Both the position numbers and the translations under genes were made by a program. 64,000 bases of DNA from Polynucleobacter sp. MWH-S4W17 (lineage in GTDB: Bacteria; Pseudomonadota; Gammaproteobacteria; Burkholderiales; Burkholderiaceae): positions 124,001-188,000 of the forward strand of contig NZ_CP061295.1 in assembly GCF_018687535.1 (NCBI RefSeq), given 5' to 3'. Position 1 is the first letter of the stretch, and every line of letters begins with the position of its first letter. This document shows positions 9,018 to 18,159 of the stretch, piece by piece. A model generated the notes under the pieces. That model worked only from the letters and a program-made list of their open reading frames with translations. It ran no database searches and was not told the origin of the DNA.

Positions 9018-9755
9018 GTCAGCGCGATTGTTCGTCACCCACTGAATAGGCGCACTCTTTTGTTCAATCAGCCATTGATTGGCTTTAATGAAGTGATTGC
9101 AACTAGCCTTGCCTCCAGGCTCCAAAAAAGGCTTATTCGTCTTGTATACGCCAAGTCCAGATGGATGGGAGGATTGCAATATCAAAGGATTCTGACCACC
9201 TTCAATGAGTGGCAGCTTAGATTGGGCATGACCACCCCATAGCATCCAGACAACATGTGGTCTTGTTTTGGATAAAGCGCTGATCAAATGATCAATTAAG
9301 CTTTTCCATCCTAGACCCGTATGACTGCCGGCCTCGCCCAGCTTGACACTCAAAGCAGTATTGAGAAGTAGCACTCCTTGCTCGGCCCAATTGTGAAGAT
9401 CACCATTTGGTAAAGACCCAAAACCTTCTAATGCCAATGCTTTACTGATATTGCGTAGTGAGCTGGGAAATTCTCGTGAATTGACTGCAATTTCAGCGGG
9501 TATCGAAAAGGCTAGTCCTTGAGCCAGCCCTGGTGAGTGATAAGGGTCTTGGCCCAGGATCACCACCTTTACTGAATCAACGGGGCAAAGTTTGAGAGCT
9601 TTAAAAAAGTTCTGAGGCTCGGGTCGAACAATTTCAGCATCAAGAGCGGTCTGTAAATTTTTTTCTAGTGAGCGCCAATCTGCTGACTCGAAATAATTCC
9701 CTAGTAATTCTTGCCAATCCTTTGGGATATCGTCTTTTGAAAATAGTGCTTTCAA
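9006..9755 (-). CDS. ung: Uracil-DNA glycosylase, family 1
   Basis: 249 residues. The water-activating motif GQDPYHSPGLAQGLAFS lies near 68, with LLLNTALSV near 130 and the DNA-intercalation loop HPSGLGVYKTNKPF near 197 (the family HPSPLS position reads HPSGLG). It removes uracil from DNA to start base-excision repair. The start appears to be TTG (9753-9755): no ATG precedes the conserved core in frame. The gene follows the M61 peptidase gene with only a few bases between, so co-transcription is likely. Confidence 0.95.
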   Translation of the reverse strand: MKALFSKDDIPKDWQELLGNYFESADWRSLEKNLQTALDAEIVRPEPQNFFKALKLCPVDSVKVVILGQDPYHSPGLAQGLAFSIPAEIAVNSREFPSSLRNISKALALEGFGSLPNGDLHNWAEQGVLLLNTALSVKLGEAGSHTGLGWKSLIDHLISALSKTRPHVVWMLWGGHAQSKLPLIEGGQNPLILQSSHPSGLGVYKTNKPFLEPGGKASCNHFIKANQWLIEQKSAPIQWVTNNRADLFS

Positions 9756-9761
9756 TTTCGA

Positions 9762-11543
9762 TCAGACATCTTTCTTGGGTGTCAGTTCATATTGCACAGG
9801 TAGCTGGGCAGATTGCATTGAAACCATGCGCTCATGCTCTAGATCATCGCGATAGAAAGTAATGCGGGCATGGGAGTTTTCAGAAAGACTGCCTAAGATT
9901 CTGTCCCAGCGGACGCCAGTGACACGCTGACCATCAATACTGGCTAGTAAATCACCAGCTGATAGGCCTGCTGCTTGAGCAATCCCGCTATCAAGCACAT
10001 GGGTAACCTTAAGCCAGCCATTGGCATCTGTATGGCGTATCCCAAACTGTAGCTTGAGTTTTTCCAGCGTAGATTGAGATTTTGTTTTTACAGAAATGAG
10101 ATTTGAGCCAATCCATTTTTGCAGAGGAATATCTTCTGTACCAAAAATATAGCGGGCCTTCATTTCATTCCAGGTCTTGCTAAAGCCATTTCCTAGCAAT
10201 TCAAAAATCAAATCATCTAGTCCGTCTTCTGTAATGCCATCCAAGGTGACGCCATGCTTATTCCAAAGTAGGCGCATGAGGTCGTCTAGAGACTGTTTAT
10301 TTTTAGTGAATGCCCGAATCTGTAAATCAAGACCAAGTGCAACTAAGGCACCTTTGCCGTAGTAGCTGACAACTGAATTTGGCGTGTTCTCATCCGCTTG
10401 GTAATACTTGGTCCAGGCATCAAAAGAGCTGTCAGCTAAGCTTTGCTTGTGGCGCCCGGGACCGCGCAAGATCCCGTTCCAGTTATCCGCAACGAGTTTG
10501 AGATAAGTCTTAAGATCAATTCGCTTGCTACGCAGTAGTTGAAGATCATCGTAGTAACTGGTGAAGCCCTCAAACACCCATAGTAAGCGAGTGTGATTAC
10601 GTTTAGCCAGATCATACGGTTGAAAGGCTTTTGGCTGAATACGCTTAACCAGCCATGCATGAAAATACTCGTGACTACAGAGGCCTAAGAATTCTCTATA
10701 TGCAGATTCTTCAAAGAGAATATTTTCTTGGGGGATTTGATCGCGCCTACAGAGTAGTGCAGTGCTATTGCGATGCTCAAGGCCGCCATAGCCATTTAAT
10801 GCCGCGTTAACTAAGAAAAGGTATTCATTAAAAGGGGCGCGTTTAGATTTTGGCTCAAAGAGGTCAATGGTGCTGGCACAGATTGCTTGTAAATCTTGTG
10901 CAAGACGTTTGGCATCAACAATATGATTGCAGCCCTGTACTGCCATGCGATGAGCTACACCATTCGATTTCCAGTGCACAAGTTGGAACTCGCCCATAGC
11001 CACGGGGCGATCCAATAGATCATCATAATTTTGTGCCAGATAAAAACCAAACCCACGCTCATCTGTCTTCGCTGCCCTCAAGGTAGTTTGAACCGTCCAG
11101 TGGTCAGCAAAGGCAAGTTCCGGCGGGGTGATGGCGAGTGAGCAAGGTAAATGCGCTTGCCCTTTGACAGCTAGACATAGGCTGGAGGCGTTAAAGAAGG
11201 CGCGTTCGGTATCGAGATACGCTGCACGTACTGAAGTATCAAAAGCATAAACAGTGCTGAGCACCTCTATCGGACCATTACATGGCGGTAAGCGCCAATG
11301 GTCATTATCAATCCGTTCGAGTGCTATTTTTCTCTTGGCACCCTCTACTGAAAACGCTTCAATTGATTCGACATGTTTACTGAAATCACGAATTAAATAA
11401 CTACCTGGAATCCAGGCTGCCATTTGTAGCACCTGGCCTTCGGGGTCGGGATTGGCAATATGCAGCTTGACGCGAAAGTGATGGCCGTGGAGGTCTGCCG
11501 GCCAGACCGTATATTGAATCGCAGGTAAGTCGGCATGGTTCAT
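9762..11543 (-). CDS. M61-family aminopeptidase with PDZ domain
   Basis: 593 residues. The zinc-binding HEYFH motif lies near 288 in CSHEYFHAWLVKRIQP, the third ligand is the Glu of WVFEGFTSYY near 324, and the M61 substrate motif GYGGLEHRNS lies just upstream near 248. The C-terminal part (about 480-565) is a PDZ domain (SGIAQAAGLSAGDLLASIDG). M61 enzymes are glycyl aminopeptidases; the physiological substrate here is unknown. There is no obvious signal peptide after the ATG start. It lies between the DsbC-like gene (5 bases away) and ung (6 bases away), so it is probably one of several genes on a shared transcript. Confidence 0.88.
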   Translation of the reverse strand: MNHADLPAIQYTVWPADLHGHHFRVKLHIANPDPEGQVLQMAAWIPGSYLIRDFSKHVESIEAFSVEGAKRKIALERIDNDHWRLPPCNGPIEVLSTVYAFDTSVRAAYLDTERAFFNASSLCLAVKGQAHLPCSLAITPPELAFADHWTVQTTLRAAKTDERGFGFYLAQNYDDLLDRPVAMGEFQLVHWKSNGVAHRMAVQGCNHIVDAKRLAQDLQAICASTIDLFEPKSKRAPFNEYLFLVNAALNGYGGLEHRNSTALLCRRDQIPQENILFEESAYREFLGLCSHEYFHAWLVKRIQPKAFQPYDLAKRNHTRLLWVFEGFTSYYDDLQLLRSKRIDLKTYLKLVADNWNGILRGPGRHKQSLADSSFDAWTKYYQADENTPNSVVSYYGKGALVALGLDLQIRAFTKNKQSLDDLMRLLWNKHGVTLDGITEDGLDDLIFELLGNGFSKTWNEMKARYIFGTEDIPLQKWIGSNLISVKTKSQSTLEKLKLQFGIRHTDANGWLKVTHVLDSGIAQAAGLSAGDLLASIDGQRVTGVRWDRILGSLSENSHARITFYRDDLEHERMVSMQSAQLPVQYELTPKKDV

Positions 11544-11548
11544 GATAT

Positions 11549-12271
11549 TTATTTCAGAGAGCTAAATTTCTTTTCGATATCGTTAATTTGCACTGCGCCA
11601 GGGAAACGGCTGCCATCAGTAAAGAATAAGGTCGGCGTGCCCGTGATTCCATAGGTCTTTGCGAAAGCCATATTCTTATCTAGTGGTGTGCTGCACTCTC
11701 CCTTACCGCTAGGCGCGATGCCATTCACCATCCAATCTATATATGTTTTATAGGGATCAGAAGAGCACCAAATTTGCTTTGCTTTTTGGGTGGAGTCTGG
11801 CGACAGAATAGGTATTAAGTAGGTATAGATCGTGATGTTATCTAGTTGTTGCAATGACTTCTCTAGGCGTTTGCAATAGCCACAGTTTGGGTCGGAGAAT
11901 ACTGCCAGCTGGCGACTGCCATTGCCGCGAACATTTTTAATCGCATTGGCAGGTGTTAAATCACTCCATTTAATACGGTTTAGGTCTGTCTGCCTTTGCT
12001 CGGTAATATTTTTACCTGATGCGAGCTCAATGATCTCACCTTGAATTAGGTACTTCCCAGTGGTGTCGGTATAAAAAATATCGTTACCGACCAATACTTC
12101 ATAAAGTCCAGAAACTGGGGCTGGCGAAACACTTTTTACTTTGGCATTGGCGCCCAACTTCTTTTGGATCTCAGCCCTTAATTGCTGTTCTTGTTGTGCG
12201 TGAAGTGGGCTAGTGCAGAGCAGGGCGGCGCCAATAAATGCAATCGCAGATAACAATTTATTCAAAATCAA
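11549..12271 (-). CDS. dsbC: DsbC-type periplasmic thiol:disulfide isomerase
   Basis: About 240 residues. A signal peptide (hydrophobic core LLSAIAFIGAALLCTSP, cleavage after LHA) leads into the DsbC dimerisation region (about 30-90) and a thioredoxin-fold domain with the redox motif CGYC in FSDPNCGYCKRLE. The cis-proline loop is ITGTPTLFF near 210. It should reshuffle wrong disulfides in exported proteins. The start is TTG: either 12269-12271, or the in-frame TTG at 12263-12265, which is better spaced from the GGAG ribosome site. The 5' end overlaps the UbiH-family gene by 8 to 14 bases, so translation is probably coupled. Confidence 0.87.
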   Translation of the reverse strand: MILNKLLSAIAFIGAALLCTSPLHAQQEQQLRAEIQKKLGANAKVKSVSPAPVSGLYEVLVGNDIFYTDTTGKYLIQGEIIELASGKNITEQRQTDLNRIKWSDLTPANAIKNVRGNGSRQLAVFSDPNCGYCKRLEKSLQQLDNITIYTYLIPILSPDSTQKAKQIWCSSDPYKTYIDWMVNGIAPSGKGECSTPLDKNMAFAKTYGITGTPTLFFTDGSRFPGAVQINDIEKKFSSLK

Positions 12272-13523
12272 TTTCTCCTAAAGCGCGTTCAATTAAGCGC
12301 TGTTTTATAAAGTGGCTTTTGTTCACGAGACCTAAACCCCAGTTGCGGAGCTGGCGTTCAGTGCTACTGCTTGCAGAAAATAATTTCTTAAGTTTATCGG
12401 TCACCCATAAGAGTGCGCTAGTGTCGCCTTGGCGTTGTCGTTCATAGCGCCGAAGCAATACTAAGTCACTAGGCGAACGGAAGGATTCACGCTTGCCCAA
12501 AATATTCAGCAATACCGCAACATCTCGCAGCCCTAGATTCAGGCCTTGCCCAGCCAGCGGATGCATGACATGGGCAGCATCACCAATGAGTATGACCTTA
12601 GGAGAGAAATCTGGCCCAATAAATCGTTTGGCTCGAATCTTTCTTAAGGGGAAGGCTGCAGGTACTGAGTTCAGGGTCAATTCACCCAATTGTTTAGCAA
12701 TTGCACCATTAGCAATGGAAGAGAATTGATCCAGCCATTGCACTTGGTCTAGCTTTAATAAATCCGCTGCATGTTCTGGGGAGGTGGACCAAACCATTGA
12801 AACTTGTTTTCCTGGCAAGGGCAGCATGGCCACGATATCGCCGCCTGGTAAAAACCACTGAAAGGCAGTTTCTAAATGGGGATAGTCACACAGCCAATTG
12901 GCAACTACTGCACTTTGTGAATAACTTTCTTCACTCGCGCTAATACCCAATTGATTGCGTATTGGTGAGTTGGCGCCATCAGCTGCAATCACGAGTTGCG
13001 CACGAATGCCCCCACCATTTTTTAAATGCAGAGTACTTCCATCAGCATCAACCTGCATTCTTTCGACAACATCATTAATGCGCTCTAACTTGTTCTGAAA
13101 GCGCGAAGCTTGATCGATGGTGTGCTCAATTAAATTGGCCTCTCCAATCCAAGCAAGTTGTGGAGTGCCCGCTTCAAATGCAGAAAGATGGAGATGGTCA
13201 CTCTTTTCGCCTCGATCACCGTAGATGCGCATATCTCGGACTGCTTGCAGGCGGCTGTGATCAATTGCATCCCAAATGTGCAAATGAGCCAGTAATTTTT
13301 GGGTGCTAGGCGAAAAAGCGTAGATTCTTTGGCCCCATTGAGTGCCTTGCGGGCTTGCAACGTTTTGTCCTAAATCGGGGGCAATTTCAATGGTTTGTAA
13401 CCCAAGCTGGGCTAGACCTAGGGCGCAAGCCTTACCAGTAATGCCTCCGCCAACCACGACAACGTCTACTGTGCGGATTTGGGCGTGGGATTTAGATGCG
13501 TTATTTGGGTGAACTTCTGACAT
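12258..13523 (-). CDS. UbiH/UbiF/COQ6-family FAD-dependent hydroxylase
   Basis: 421 residues. The N-terminal dinucleotide-binding motif VVVVGGGITGKACALGL lies near 20, and the second FAD motif GDAAHVMHPLAGQGLNLGL near 315 is diagnostic of ubiquinone-ring hydroxylases. Members hydroxylate C1, C5 or C6 of the ubiquinone ring in a membrane-associated complex; which position this one acts on cannot be decided from sequence. A coq7 gene for another ring hydroxylation lies at about 28.6 kb. It starts with ATG at 13521-13523, is divergent from ychF across 40 bases, and overlaps the dsbC-like gene downstream. Confidence 0.9.
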   Translation of the reverse strand: MSEVHPNNASKSHAQIRTVDVVVVGGGITGKACALGLAQLGLQTIEIAPDLGQNVASPQGTQWGQRIYAFSPSTQKLLAHLHIWDAIDHSRLQAVRDMRIYGDRGEKSDHLHLSAFEAGTPQLAWIGEANLIEHTIDQASRFQNKLERINDVVERMQVDADGSTLHLKNGGGIRAQLVIAADGANSPIRNQLGISASEESYSQSAVVANWLCDYPHLETAFQWFLPGGDIVAMLPLPGKQVSMVWSTSPEHAADLLKLDQVQWLDQFSSIANGAIAKQLGELTLNSVPAAFPLRKIRAKRFIGPDFSPKVILIGDAAHVMHPLAGQGLNLGLRDVAVLLNILGKRESFRSPSDLVLLRRYERQRQGDTSALLWVTDKLKKLFSASSSTERQLRNWGLGLVNKSHFIKQRLIERALGEIDFE

Positions 13524-13563
13524 AACTCGATGATATCGAAACCAGCCCCTTTACAATAACGGT

Positions 13564-14658
13564 ATGTCTTTGAAATGTGGCATCGTCGGCCTGCCTAACG
13601 TCGGCAAATCTACCCTCTTTAATGCGCTTACCAAGGCTGGGATCGCAGCGGAAAACTATCCTTTCTGCACGATTGAGCCTAATGTGGGCGTTGTTGAGGT
13701 TCCTGACCCCCGCCTAGCCGCCTTGGCTGAGATCGTAAAGCCTGAGCGCATTCTGCCTGCAGCAGTCGAATTTGTCGATATTGCTGGTTTGGTAGCTGGC
13801 GCCTCAAAAGGCGAAGGTCTTGGCAATCAGTTTTTAGCGAATATTCGTGAAACTGATGCTATTACCCATGTCGTCCGGTGTTTCGAGGATCCCAACGTTA
13901 TCCACGTCGCCGGGAAAATTGATCCCATTGCTGATATTGGTGTGATTGACACCGAATTGGCTTTATCGGACCTGGCAACGGTTGAGAAAACCCTGAATCG
14001 CTCAAGCAAGGCCGCTAAGTCTGGCAACGATAAAGAGGCTGCTGCTTTGGTTGCCGTTCTGAATAAAGTTCAGACTCATCTAGATTCTGCTCTGCCAGTG
14101 CGCAGTTTGAATCTCAATGATGATGAAAAATTATTGATTAAACCGTTGTGTTTGATTACCGCTAAGCCCGCGATGTATGTTGCGAACGTCAAAGAAGATG
14201 GCTTCTCAAATAATCCACATCTCGAGGCCGTGAAGCAACATGCCGCAAAAGAAAACGCTCCAGTCGTTGCGGTATGCGCTGCGATTGAAGCAGAAATCGC
14301 CGATTTAGAAGAGGCCGACAAGATTGAATTTTTGGCTGACTTAGGAATGGAAGAGCCAGGCTTAGATCGGGTGATTCGTGCGGGTTATTCGTTGCTTGGT
14401 TTACAAACCTATTTCACGGCTGGAGTTAAAGAGGTTCGCGCTTGGACTATCCATGTTGGCGATACAGCACCTCAAGCGGCCGGCGTGATTCATACAGACT
14501 TTGAGCGTGGCTTTATTCGTGCTCAGACAATCTCCTACGAAGATTTTGTGCAGTTCAAAGGAGAGTCTGGTGCCAAGGAGGCCGGTAAGATGCGCGCGGA
14601 AGGTAAAGAGTATGTTGTTAAAGATGGAGATGTATTGAACTTCTTGTTTAACGTCTAA
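13564..14658 (+). CDS. ychF: Ribosome-associated ATPase YchF (Obg family)
   Basis: 364 residues, standard length. The P-loop [15 protein letters not shown] starts near residue 8, switch [22 protein letters not shown] lies near 73, and a C-terminal TGS domain covers about 280-364. The usual G4 NKxD is replaced by NVKED near 206, which in this family explains the preference for ATP over GTP. YchF binds the ribosome and affects stress responses. It is a single-gene unit with a strong terminator immediately after it. Confidence 0.96.
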   Translation: MSLKCGIVGLPNVGKSTLFNALTKAGIAAENYPFCTIEPNVGVVEVPDPRLAALAEIVKPERILPAAVEFVDIAGLVAGASKGEGLGNQFLANIRETDAITHVVRCFEDPNVIHVAGKIDPIADIGVIDTELALSDLATVEKTLNRSSKAAKSGNDKEAAALVAVLNKVQTHLDSALPVRSLNLNDDEKLLIKPLCLITAKPAMYVANVKEDGFSNNPHLEAVKQHAAKENAPVVAVCAAIEAEIADLEEADKIEFLADLGMEEPGLDRVIRAGYSLLGLQTYFTAGVKEVRAWTIHVGDTAPQAAGVIHTDFERGFIRAQTISYEDFVQFKGESGAKEAGKMRAEGKEYVVKDGDVLNFLFNV

Positions 14659-14675
14659 GGCATTCTTATTTGTCC

Positions 14676-14707
14676 AATAAAAAAGCCCTTTTCAGGGCTT
14701 TTTTATT
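14676..14707. terminator. Bidirectional intrinsic terminator after ychF
   Basis: A perfect 14-bp stem (14676-14689 with 14694-14707), core AGCCCT/AGGGCT, has a TTTC loop and A/T runs on both flanks. It serves ychF on the plus strand and, read the other way, the regulator gene ending at 14727. Confidence 0.93.
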
Positions 14708-14726
14708 GTGTAGTGGGGCTAAGTGA

Positions 14727-15077
14727 TTAAGAGGCTTTTGCTGCCTTCTCTAAACATTTAGAAATTTCTTCATAGCGCTTTAGAGCAATCTTGGTGGGCA
14801 ATACTTCTTTTTTACGACCATCAGCATTAGCAACCATTTTGATATAGCCCAAGGCGCTGAGATTTTTGAGGCGACCATGCAAGGTAGCTTGTGAGCCTAG
14901 GTCTGAGATGGAGATCAAATCACCAACCAAAATTGCTTGCTTGGCATGGGCGCAAGAAACAATCTTATCGAGCAAACTCTCTTCGATGCAATCCAGCTTC
15001 TTGCCTGGGTTGATTCGATCAAGAGCATCAATCAAGTTGAGGAACTTGATGTAGGGTGACGGTTTAGTAGATGACAT
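14727..15077 (-). CDS. Winged-helix (MarR-like) transcriptional regulator
   Basis: 116 residues. The centre reads as a winged helix: helices around 30-60, a recognition helix in SQATLHGRLKNLSALGYI (about 68-85), then a short wing with DGRKKEVLPT (about 92-101), the pattern of MarR-type regulators. A C-terminal helix probably dimerises. The ligand is unknown. It is divergent from the MASE1-like membrane protein gene, and the 106-base spacer carries two inverted repeats, so I infer that it controls itself, that neighbour, or both. It starts with ATG at 15075-15077. Confidence 0.75.
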   Translation of the reverse strand: MSSTKPSPYIKFLNLIDALDRINPGKKLDCIEESLLDKIVSCAHAKQAILVGDLISISDLGSQATLHGRLKNLSALGYIKMVANADGRKKEVLPTKIALKRYEEISKCLEKAAKAS

Positions 15078-15093
15078 ATTTTATATTTATTTA

Positions 15094-15113
15094 TATTAGC
15101 TTTTGGGCTAATA
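15094..15113. promoter_or_regulatory. Inverted repeat, candidate operator
   Basis: TATTAGC-N6-GCTAATA has 7-base arms at 15094-15100 and 15107-15113, and lies 17 bases upstream of the regulator start. The half-site TTAGC/GCTAA resembles the known SlyA/MarR-family site TTAGCAAGCTAA, but with a longer spacer. Function is inferred. Confidence 0.45.
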
Positions 15114-15143
15114 CTAGTGTATTCCCTTGGTCTGATTTTAGCA

Positions 15144-15159
15144 ATTGATGCGCATCAAT
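15144..15159. promoter_or_regulatory. Perfect 16-bp palindrome, candidate operator
   Basis: ATTGATGCGCATCAAT is a perfect 16-bp palindrome, 25 bases upstream of the MASE1-like gene start at 15184 and in the shared regulatory spacer. Its size and symmetry fit a dimeric winged-helix regulator. Function is inferred from position and symmetry. Confidence 0.5.
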
Positions 15160-15183
15160 AAAAATTAATCCATACTAATAACA

Positions 15184-15753
15184 ATGTCTAAATTATTTGC
15201 AATTTCTTCAGAGTGGTTTATTGGATGCGCCATTAGTGCGTTGGCGTACACATTTCTTTTTTATTTCAACAACTGGTTAACAAGTGATATCACTTTTAGC
15301 TTAGGGGTAAGTTGGATTTATCTGCCTGCTGGCCTCCGCCTATTTCTGACTTTGATTTTTGGTTTACCTGGCGCCATCGGAATTACTGTAGCCTCATTTT
15401 TAATTAGCTATTACGGCGATTTCCCGCATGATTTAACGCTGTGTATTGGTGTTGGATTAATTTCGGGGTTTGCGCCTTATTTGGCTAGATTTTTTGTTTT
15501 TAGCAATCTTCGCCTCGAGTCAGACCTAAGTAATCTCAATTTCCCCAAACTCATTGCTTGTATTTTGACTTATGCCTTGCTTTCCGCAGGCTTACATCAG
15601 TGGTGGTTCGCTACGATGACCCTGGAAGATACGGGTAGCGTGAATCACTTTGTAGTGATGTTTATAGGCGATGTGCTGGGTTCACTGCTGCTGATCTCTT
15701 TGATCAAATACTGCCTAGATCTACTGCGTAAGACTAGGAAAACAGCTCACTAA
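15184..15753 (+). CDS. MASE1-like integral membrane protein without output domain
   Basis: 189 residues with about six hydrophobic segments. The [18 protein letters not shown] stretch near 40 and the final [18 protein letters not shown] near 160 resemble the MASE1 sensory membrane domain normally fused to GGDEF, EAL or histidine-kinase modules. Here the protein ends right after the last helix with a basic tail (LRKTRKTAH), so no output domain is present. I infer a stand-alone sensor or transporter-like protein; the function is unknown. The 3' end overlaps trpC by 20 bases in convergent orientation. Confidence 0.65.
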   Translation: MSKLFAISSEWFIGCAISALAYTFLFYFNNWLTSDITFSLGVSWIYLPAGLRLFLTLIFGLPGAIGITVASFLISYYGDFPHDLTLCIGVGLISGFAPYLARFFVFSNLRLESDLSNLNFPKLIACILTYALLSAGLHQWWFATMTLEDTGSVNHFVVMFIGDVLGSLLLISLIKYCLDLLRKTRKTAH

Positions 15754-16537
15754 GGGCTGCCCCTGGATCTGTGGCGCGCATAAATGCCTCCCCAACCAAG
15801 AATGCATTGATTTGATTGTTGCGCATGAGCTCTACATCAGCGCGACTCAAGATGCCAGACTCTGTTACTAAGGTTTTGTTATCCGGAACCATGGACATTA
15901 GAGAGAGGGTGGTTTGCAGTGTTACCTCAAAGGTCTTGAGGTTTCGATTGTTAATGCCAAGTAAAGGTGTTCTGAGTTCTAGTGCTTGCTCTAATTCTAG
16001 GGCATTGTGAACTTCGACTAAAACATCTAGACCTAATTCATGAGCGCAAGCCTCAAGCTCTTTCATTTGATTTAATTCTAGACAAGCCACGATTAGCAGG
16101 ATTGCGTCGGCGCCAATCCCACGAGCTTCATAGACTTGATACGGATCAATGGTGAAATCTTTACGCAAAACAGGAATATTGCAGGCGGCACGAGCTTGCT
16201 GCAGATAGGCATTGCAACCTTGGAAATAATCCACATCAGTGAGTACTGATAAACAGGCTGCACCATGCTTTTCATAGGACTGGGCAATGTCCGCTGGTAT
16301 GAAGTTTTCACGCAAGATACCTTTACTTGGACTGGCTTTTTTAATTTCAGTAATAACGCCTGCCTTGCCGGCAGAAAGCTTGTTCTTAATAGCTGAAATA
16401 AAGCCTCTTGGCTTTAAAAGGGCATCATGATTATTGGCTTCAGCTTGCTCACGTTGATTGGCAAGCGACATTTTCTGCAGACAGTTAGCCACTTCTATCT
16501 TCTTAGTGGCAACAATTTTATCGAGGATATCACTCAT
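15734..16537 (-). CDS. trpC: Indole-3-glycerol phosphate synthase
   Basis: 267 residues, monofunctional. The N-terminal substrate-binding [20 protein letters not shown] lies near 65-84, the catalytic Lys segment [24 protein letters not shown] lies near 125 (it includes KDFxxDxYQ), and [10 protein letters not shown] and ESGI segments follow. It closes the indole ring from CdRP in tryptophan synthesis. It is the last gene of rpe-trpE-trpG-trpD-trpC and sits 10 bases after trpD. It starts with ATG at 16535-16537. The separate trpF, trpB and trpA genes are not in the window. Confidence 0.96.
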   Translation of the reverse strand: MSDILDKIVATKKIEVANCLQKMSLANQREQAEANNHDALLKPRGFISAIKNKLSAGKAGVITEIKKASPSKGILRENFIPADIAQSYEKHGAACLSVLTDVDYFQGCNAYLQQARAACNIPVLRKDFTIDPYQVYEARGIGADAILLIVACLELNQMKELEACAHELGLDVLVEVHNALELEQALELRTPLLGINNRNLKTFEVTLQTTLSLMSMVPDNKTLVTESGILSRADVELMRNNQINAFLVGEAFMRATDPGAALSELFS

Positions 16538-16547
16538 GAATAATCAA

Positions 16548-17573
16548 TTATTGAGATTGGGTTGCTACAACAAAAGCATCTAACTTTTGACGTGCCGCTC
16601 CAGTTGTAATGGCTACTTTAGCTAGGGCAATACCGCTAGCAATGTCTTTTGCTACTCCGGCTACATATAGTGTGGCGCCGGCATTAAGGCAGACGATATC
16701 GCTTGCAGGCCCGGGTTTGCCATCGAGTACATCCAAGACTGTCTGCTTGGACTCTTCAGAATTAGCCACTTTAAAGCTGTTGGTGGGCGCGGTATTTAAA
16801 CCAAAATCTTTTGGATGAATTTCATATTCACGCACTACGCCATCTTTAAGTTCGCCAACTAAAGTTGGACCCTCTAAGGAAATTTCATCTAGGCCGTCTC
16901 GCCCATACACAACGAGAGCGTGCTCCATTCCCAGGGCTTGTAATACGCGTGCCTGAATACCAACTAGGTCAGCATGAAATACACCCATCAAAATTCGCTT
17001 GGCATCAGCGGGGTTGGTGAGTGGGCCAAGGATGTTGAAGATAGTCCGGACGCCGAGCTTCTTGCGAATAGGCACAACATTTTTCATTGCTGGATGATGG
17101 TTAGGGGCAAACATAAAGCCTGCGCCTACCGTTGAGATGCACGTGGCGACTTGCTCGGCGGAAAGAGCTAGATTTACGCCGAGCGCTTCTAATACATCTG
17201 CGCTACCTGATTTGCTGCTCACGCTACGATTACCATGCTTAGCGATCTTTGCTCCTGCACCGGCAGCCACAAACATCGCTGCAGTTGAGATATTGAAGGT
17301 GTGAGCGCCATCACCGCCTGTGCCCACCACATCCACCAAGTGCTTGCGGTCATCCACCTTTACTGAGGTAGCAAACTCTCGCATCACTTGTGCGGCAGCA
17401 GCGATCTCACCAACGGTTTCTTTTTTAGTGCGTAAGGCAACCAATAATCCTGCCACTAACTCTGGCGCCATTTCACCGCTCATAATGAGCCGCATCATGG
17501 CTGTCATTTCATCATGAAAGAGTTCGCGATGTTCAATGCAGCGTTGGAGGGCTTCTTGCGGGGTAATTGACAT
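16548..17573 (-). CDS. trpD: Anthranilate phosphoribosyltransferase
   Basis: 341 residues from the ATG at 17571-17573. The PRPP-binding [17 protein letters not shown] lies near 77-93, followed by [21 protein letters not shown] near 106 and the anthranilate-site [19 protein letters not shown] region near 160. It joins anthranilate to PRPP. The frame is open upstream to 17714, but that extension would run 121 bases into trpG and is not conserved-looking, so I chose the internal ATG, 19 bases after the trpG stop. Confidence 0.95.
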   Translation of the reverse strand: MSITPQEALQRCIEHRELFHDEMTAMMRLIMSGEMAPELVAGLLVALRTKKETVGEIAAAAQVMREFATSVKVDDRKHLVDVVGTGGDGAHTFNISTAAMFVAAGAGAKIAKHGNRSVSSKSGSADVLEALGVNLALSAEQVATCISTVGAGFMFAPNHHPAMKNVVPIRKKLGVRTIFNILGPLTNPADAKRILMGVFHADLVGIQARVLQALGMEHALVVYGRDGLDEISLEGPTLVGELKDGVVREYEIHPKDFGLNTAPTNSFKVANSEESKQTVLDVLDGKPGPASDIVCLNAGATLYVAGVAKDIASGIALAKVAITTGAARQKLDAFVVATQSQ

Positions 17574-17592
17574 GGCGCTGTTGACAGACTGT

Positions 17593-18159
17593 TTATTTGT
17601 TTTGTAAAAAATTCTTGAGTAAGGCGTGGCCGTGCTCAGAGAGAATAGACTCTGGGTGAAATTGCACACCCTCAACCGCGAGCTCTTTATGGCGTACACC
17701 CATGATCTCACCATCAGATGAAGTGGCAGTCACTTCTAGCATTGCAGGTAGAGAGCTTTTCTCAATAGCCAGTGAGTGATAGCGAGTGACCTTAAATGGA
17801 TCTGGCAAATTCTTAAATACACCCACACCTGTGTGATGAATGCTGTCGGTCTTGCCATGCATGACTTTTTGGGCGCGAATGACTTTGCCGCCGAATGCTT
17901 CGCCGATAGCTTGGTGCCCCAAGCAAACCCCTAGGATCGGAATTTGACCTGCGTAACGCTTGATGGTTGCGACTGAAATACCTGCCTCAGAGGGGCTGCA
18001 TGGCCCAGGTGAGATACAAATACGCGCGGGATTCAGTCTAGCAATCTCTTCCACCGCAATTTCATCATTGCGGAATACTTTCACCTCTTCACCAAGTTCT
18101 GCAAAGTATTGAACGAGGTTGTAAGTAAAAGAATCGTAGTTATCAATCATTAGGAGCAT
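17593..18159 (-). CDS. trpG: Anthranilate synthase component II (glutamine amidotransferase)
   Basis: About 188 residues, a class I glutaminase. The catalytic Cys is in [16 protein letters not shown] near 80, the His/Glu pair is in [12 protein letters not shown] near 170, and [14 protein letters not shown] marks the start. It supplies ammonia to TrpE and may also serve PabB, as in many bacteria. I prefer the ATG at 18157-18159, five bases after the GGAGG core of a strong ribosome site; a TTG lies one codon upstream. It overlaps the end of trpE by 17 bases, so the two subunits are probably made in step. Confidence 0.95.
   Translation of the reverse strand: MLLMIDNYDSFTYNLVQYFAELGEEVKVFRNDEIAVEEIARLNPARICISPGPCSPSEAGISVATIKRYAGQIPILGVCLGHQAIGEAFGGKVIRAQKVMHGKTDSIHHTGVGVFKNLPDPFKVTRYHSLAIEKSSLPAMLEVTATSSDGEIMGVRHKELAVEGVQFHPESILSEHGHALLKNFLQNK

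Noticed and set aside
17574-17714. 47-residue N-terminal extension of trpD
   Set aside because: It would lie mostly inside trpG in another frame and does not resemble the family; the ATG at 17573 fits family length.
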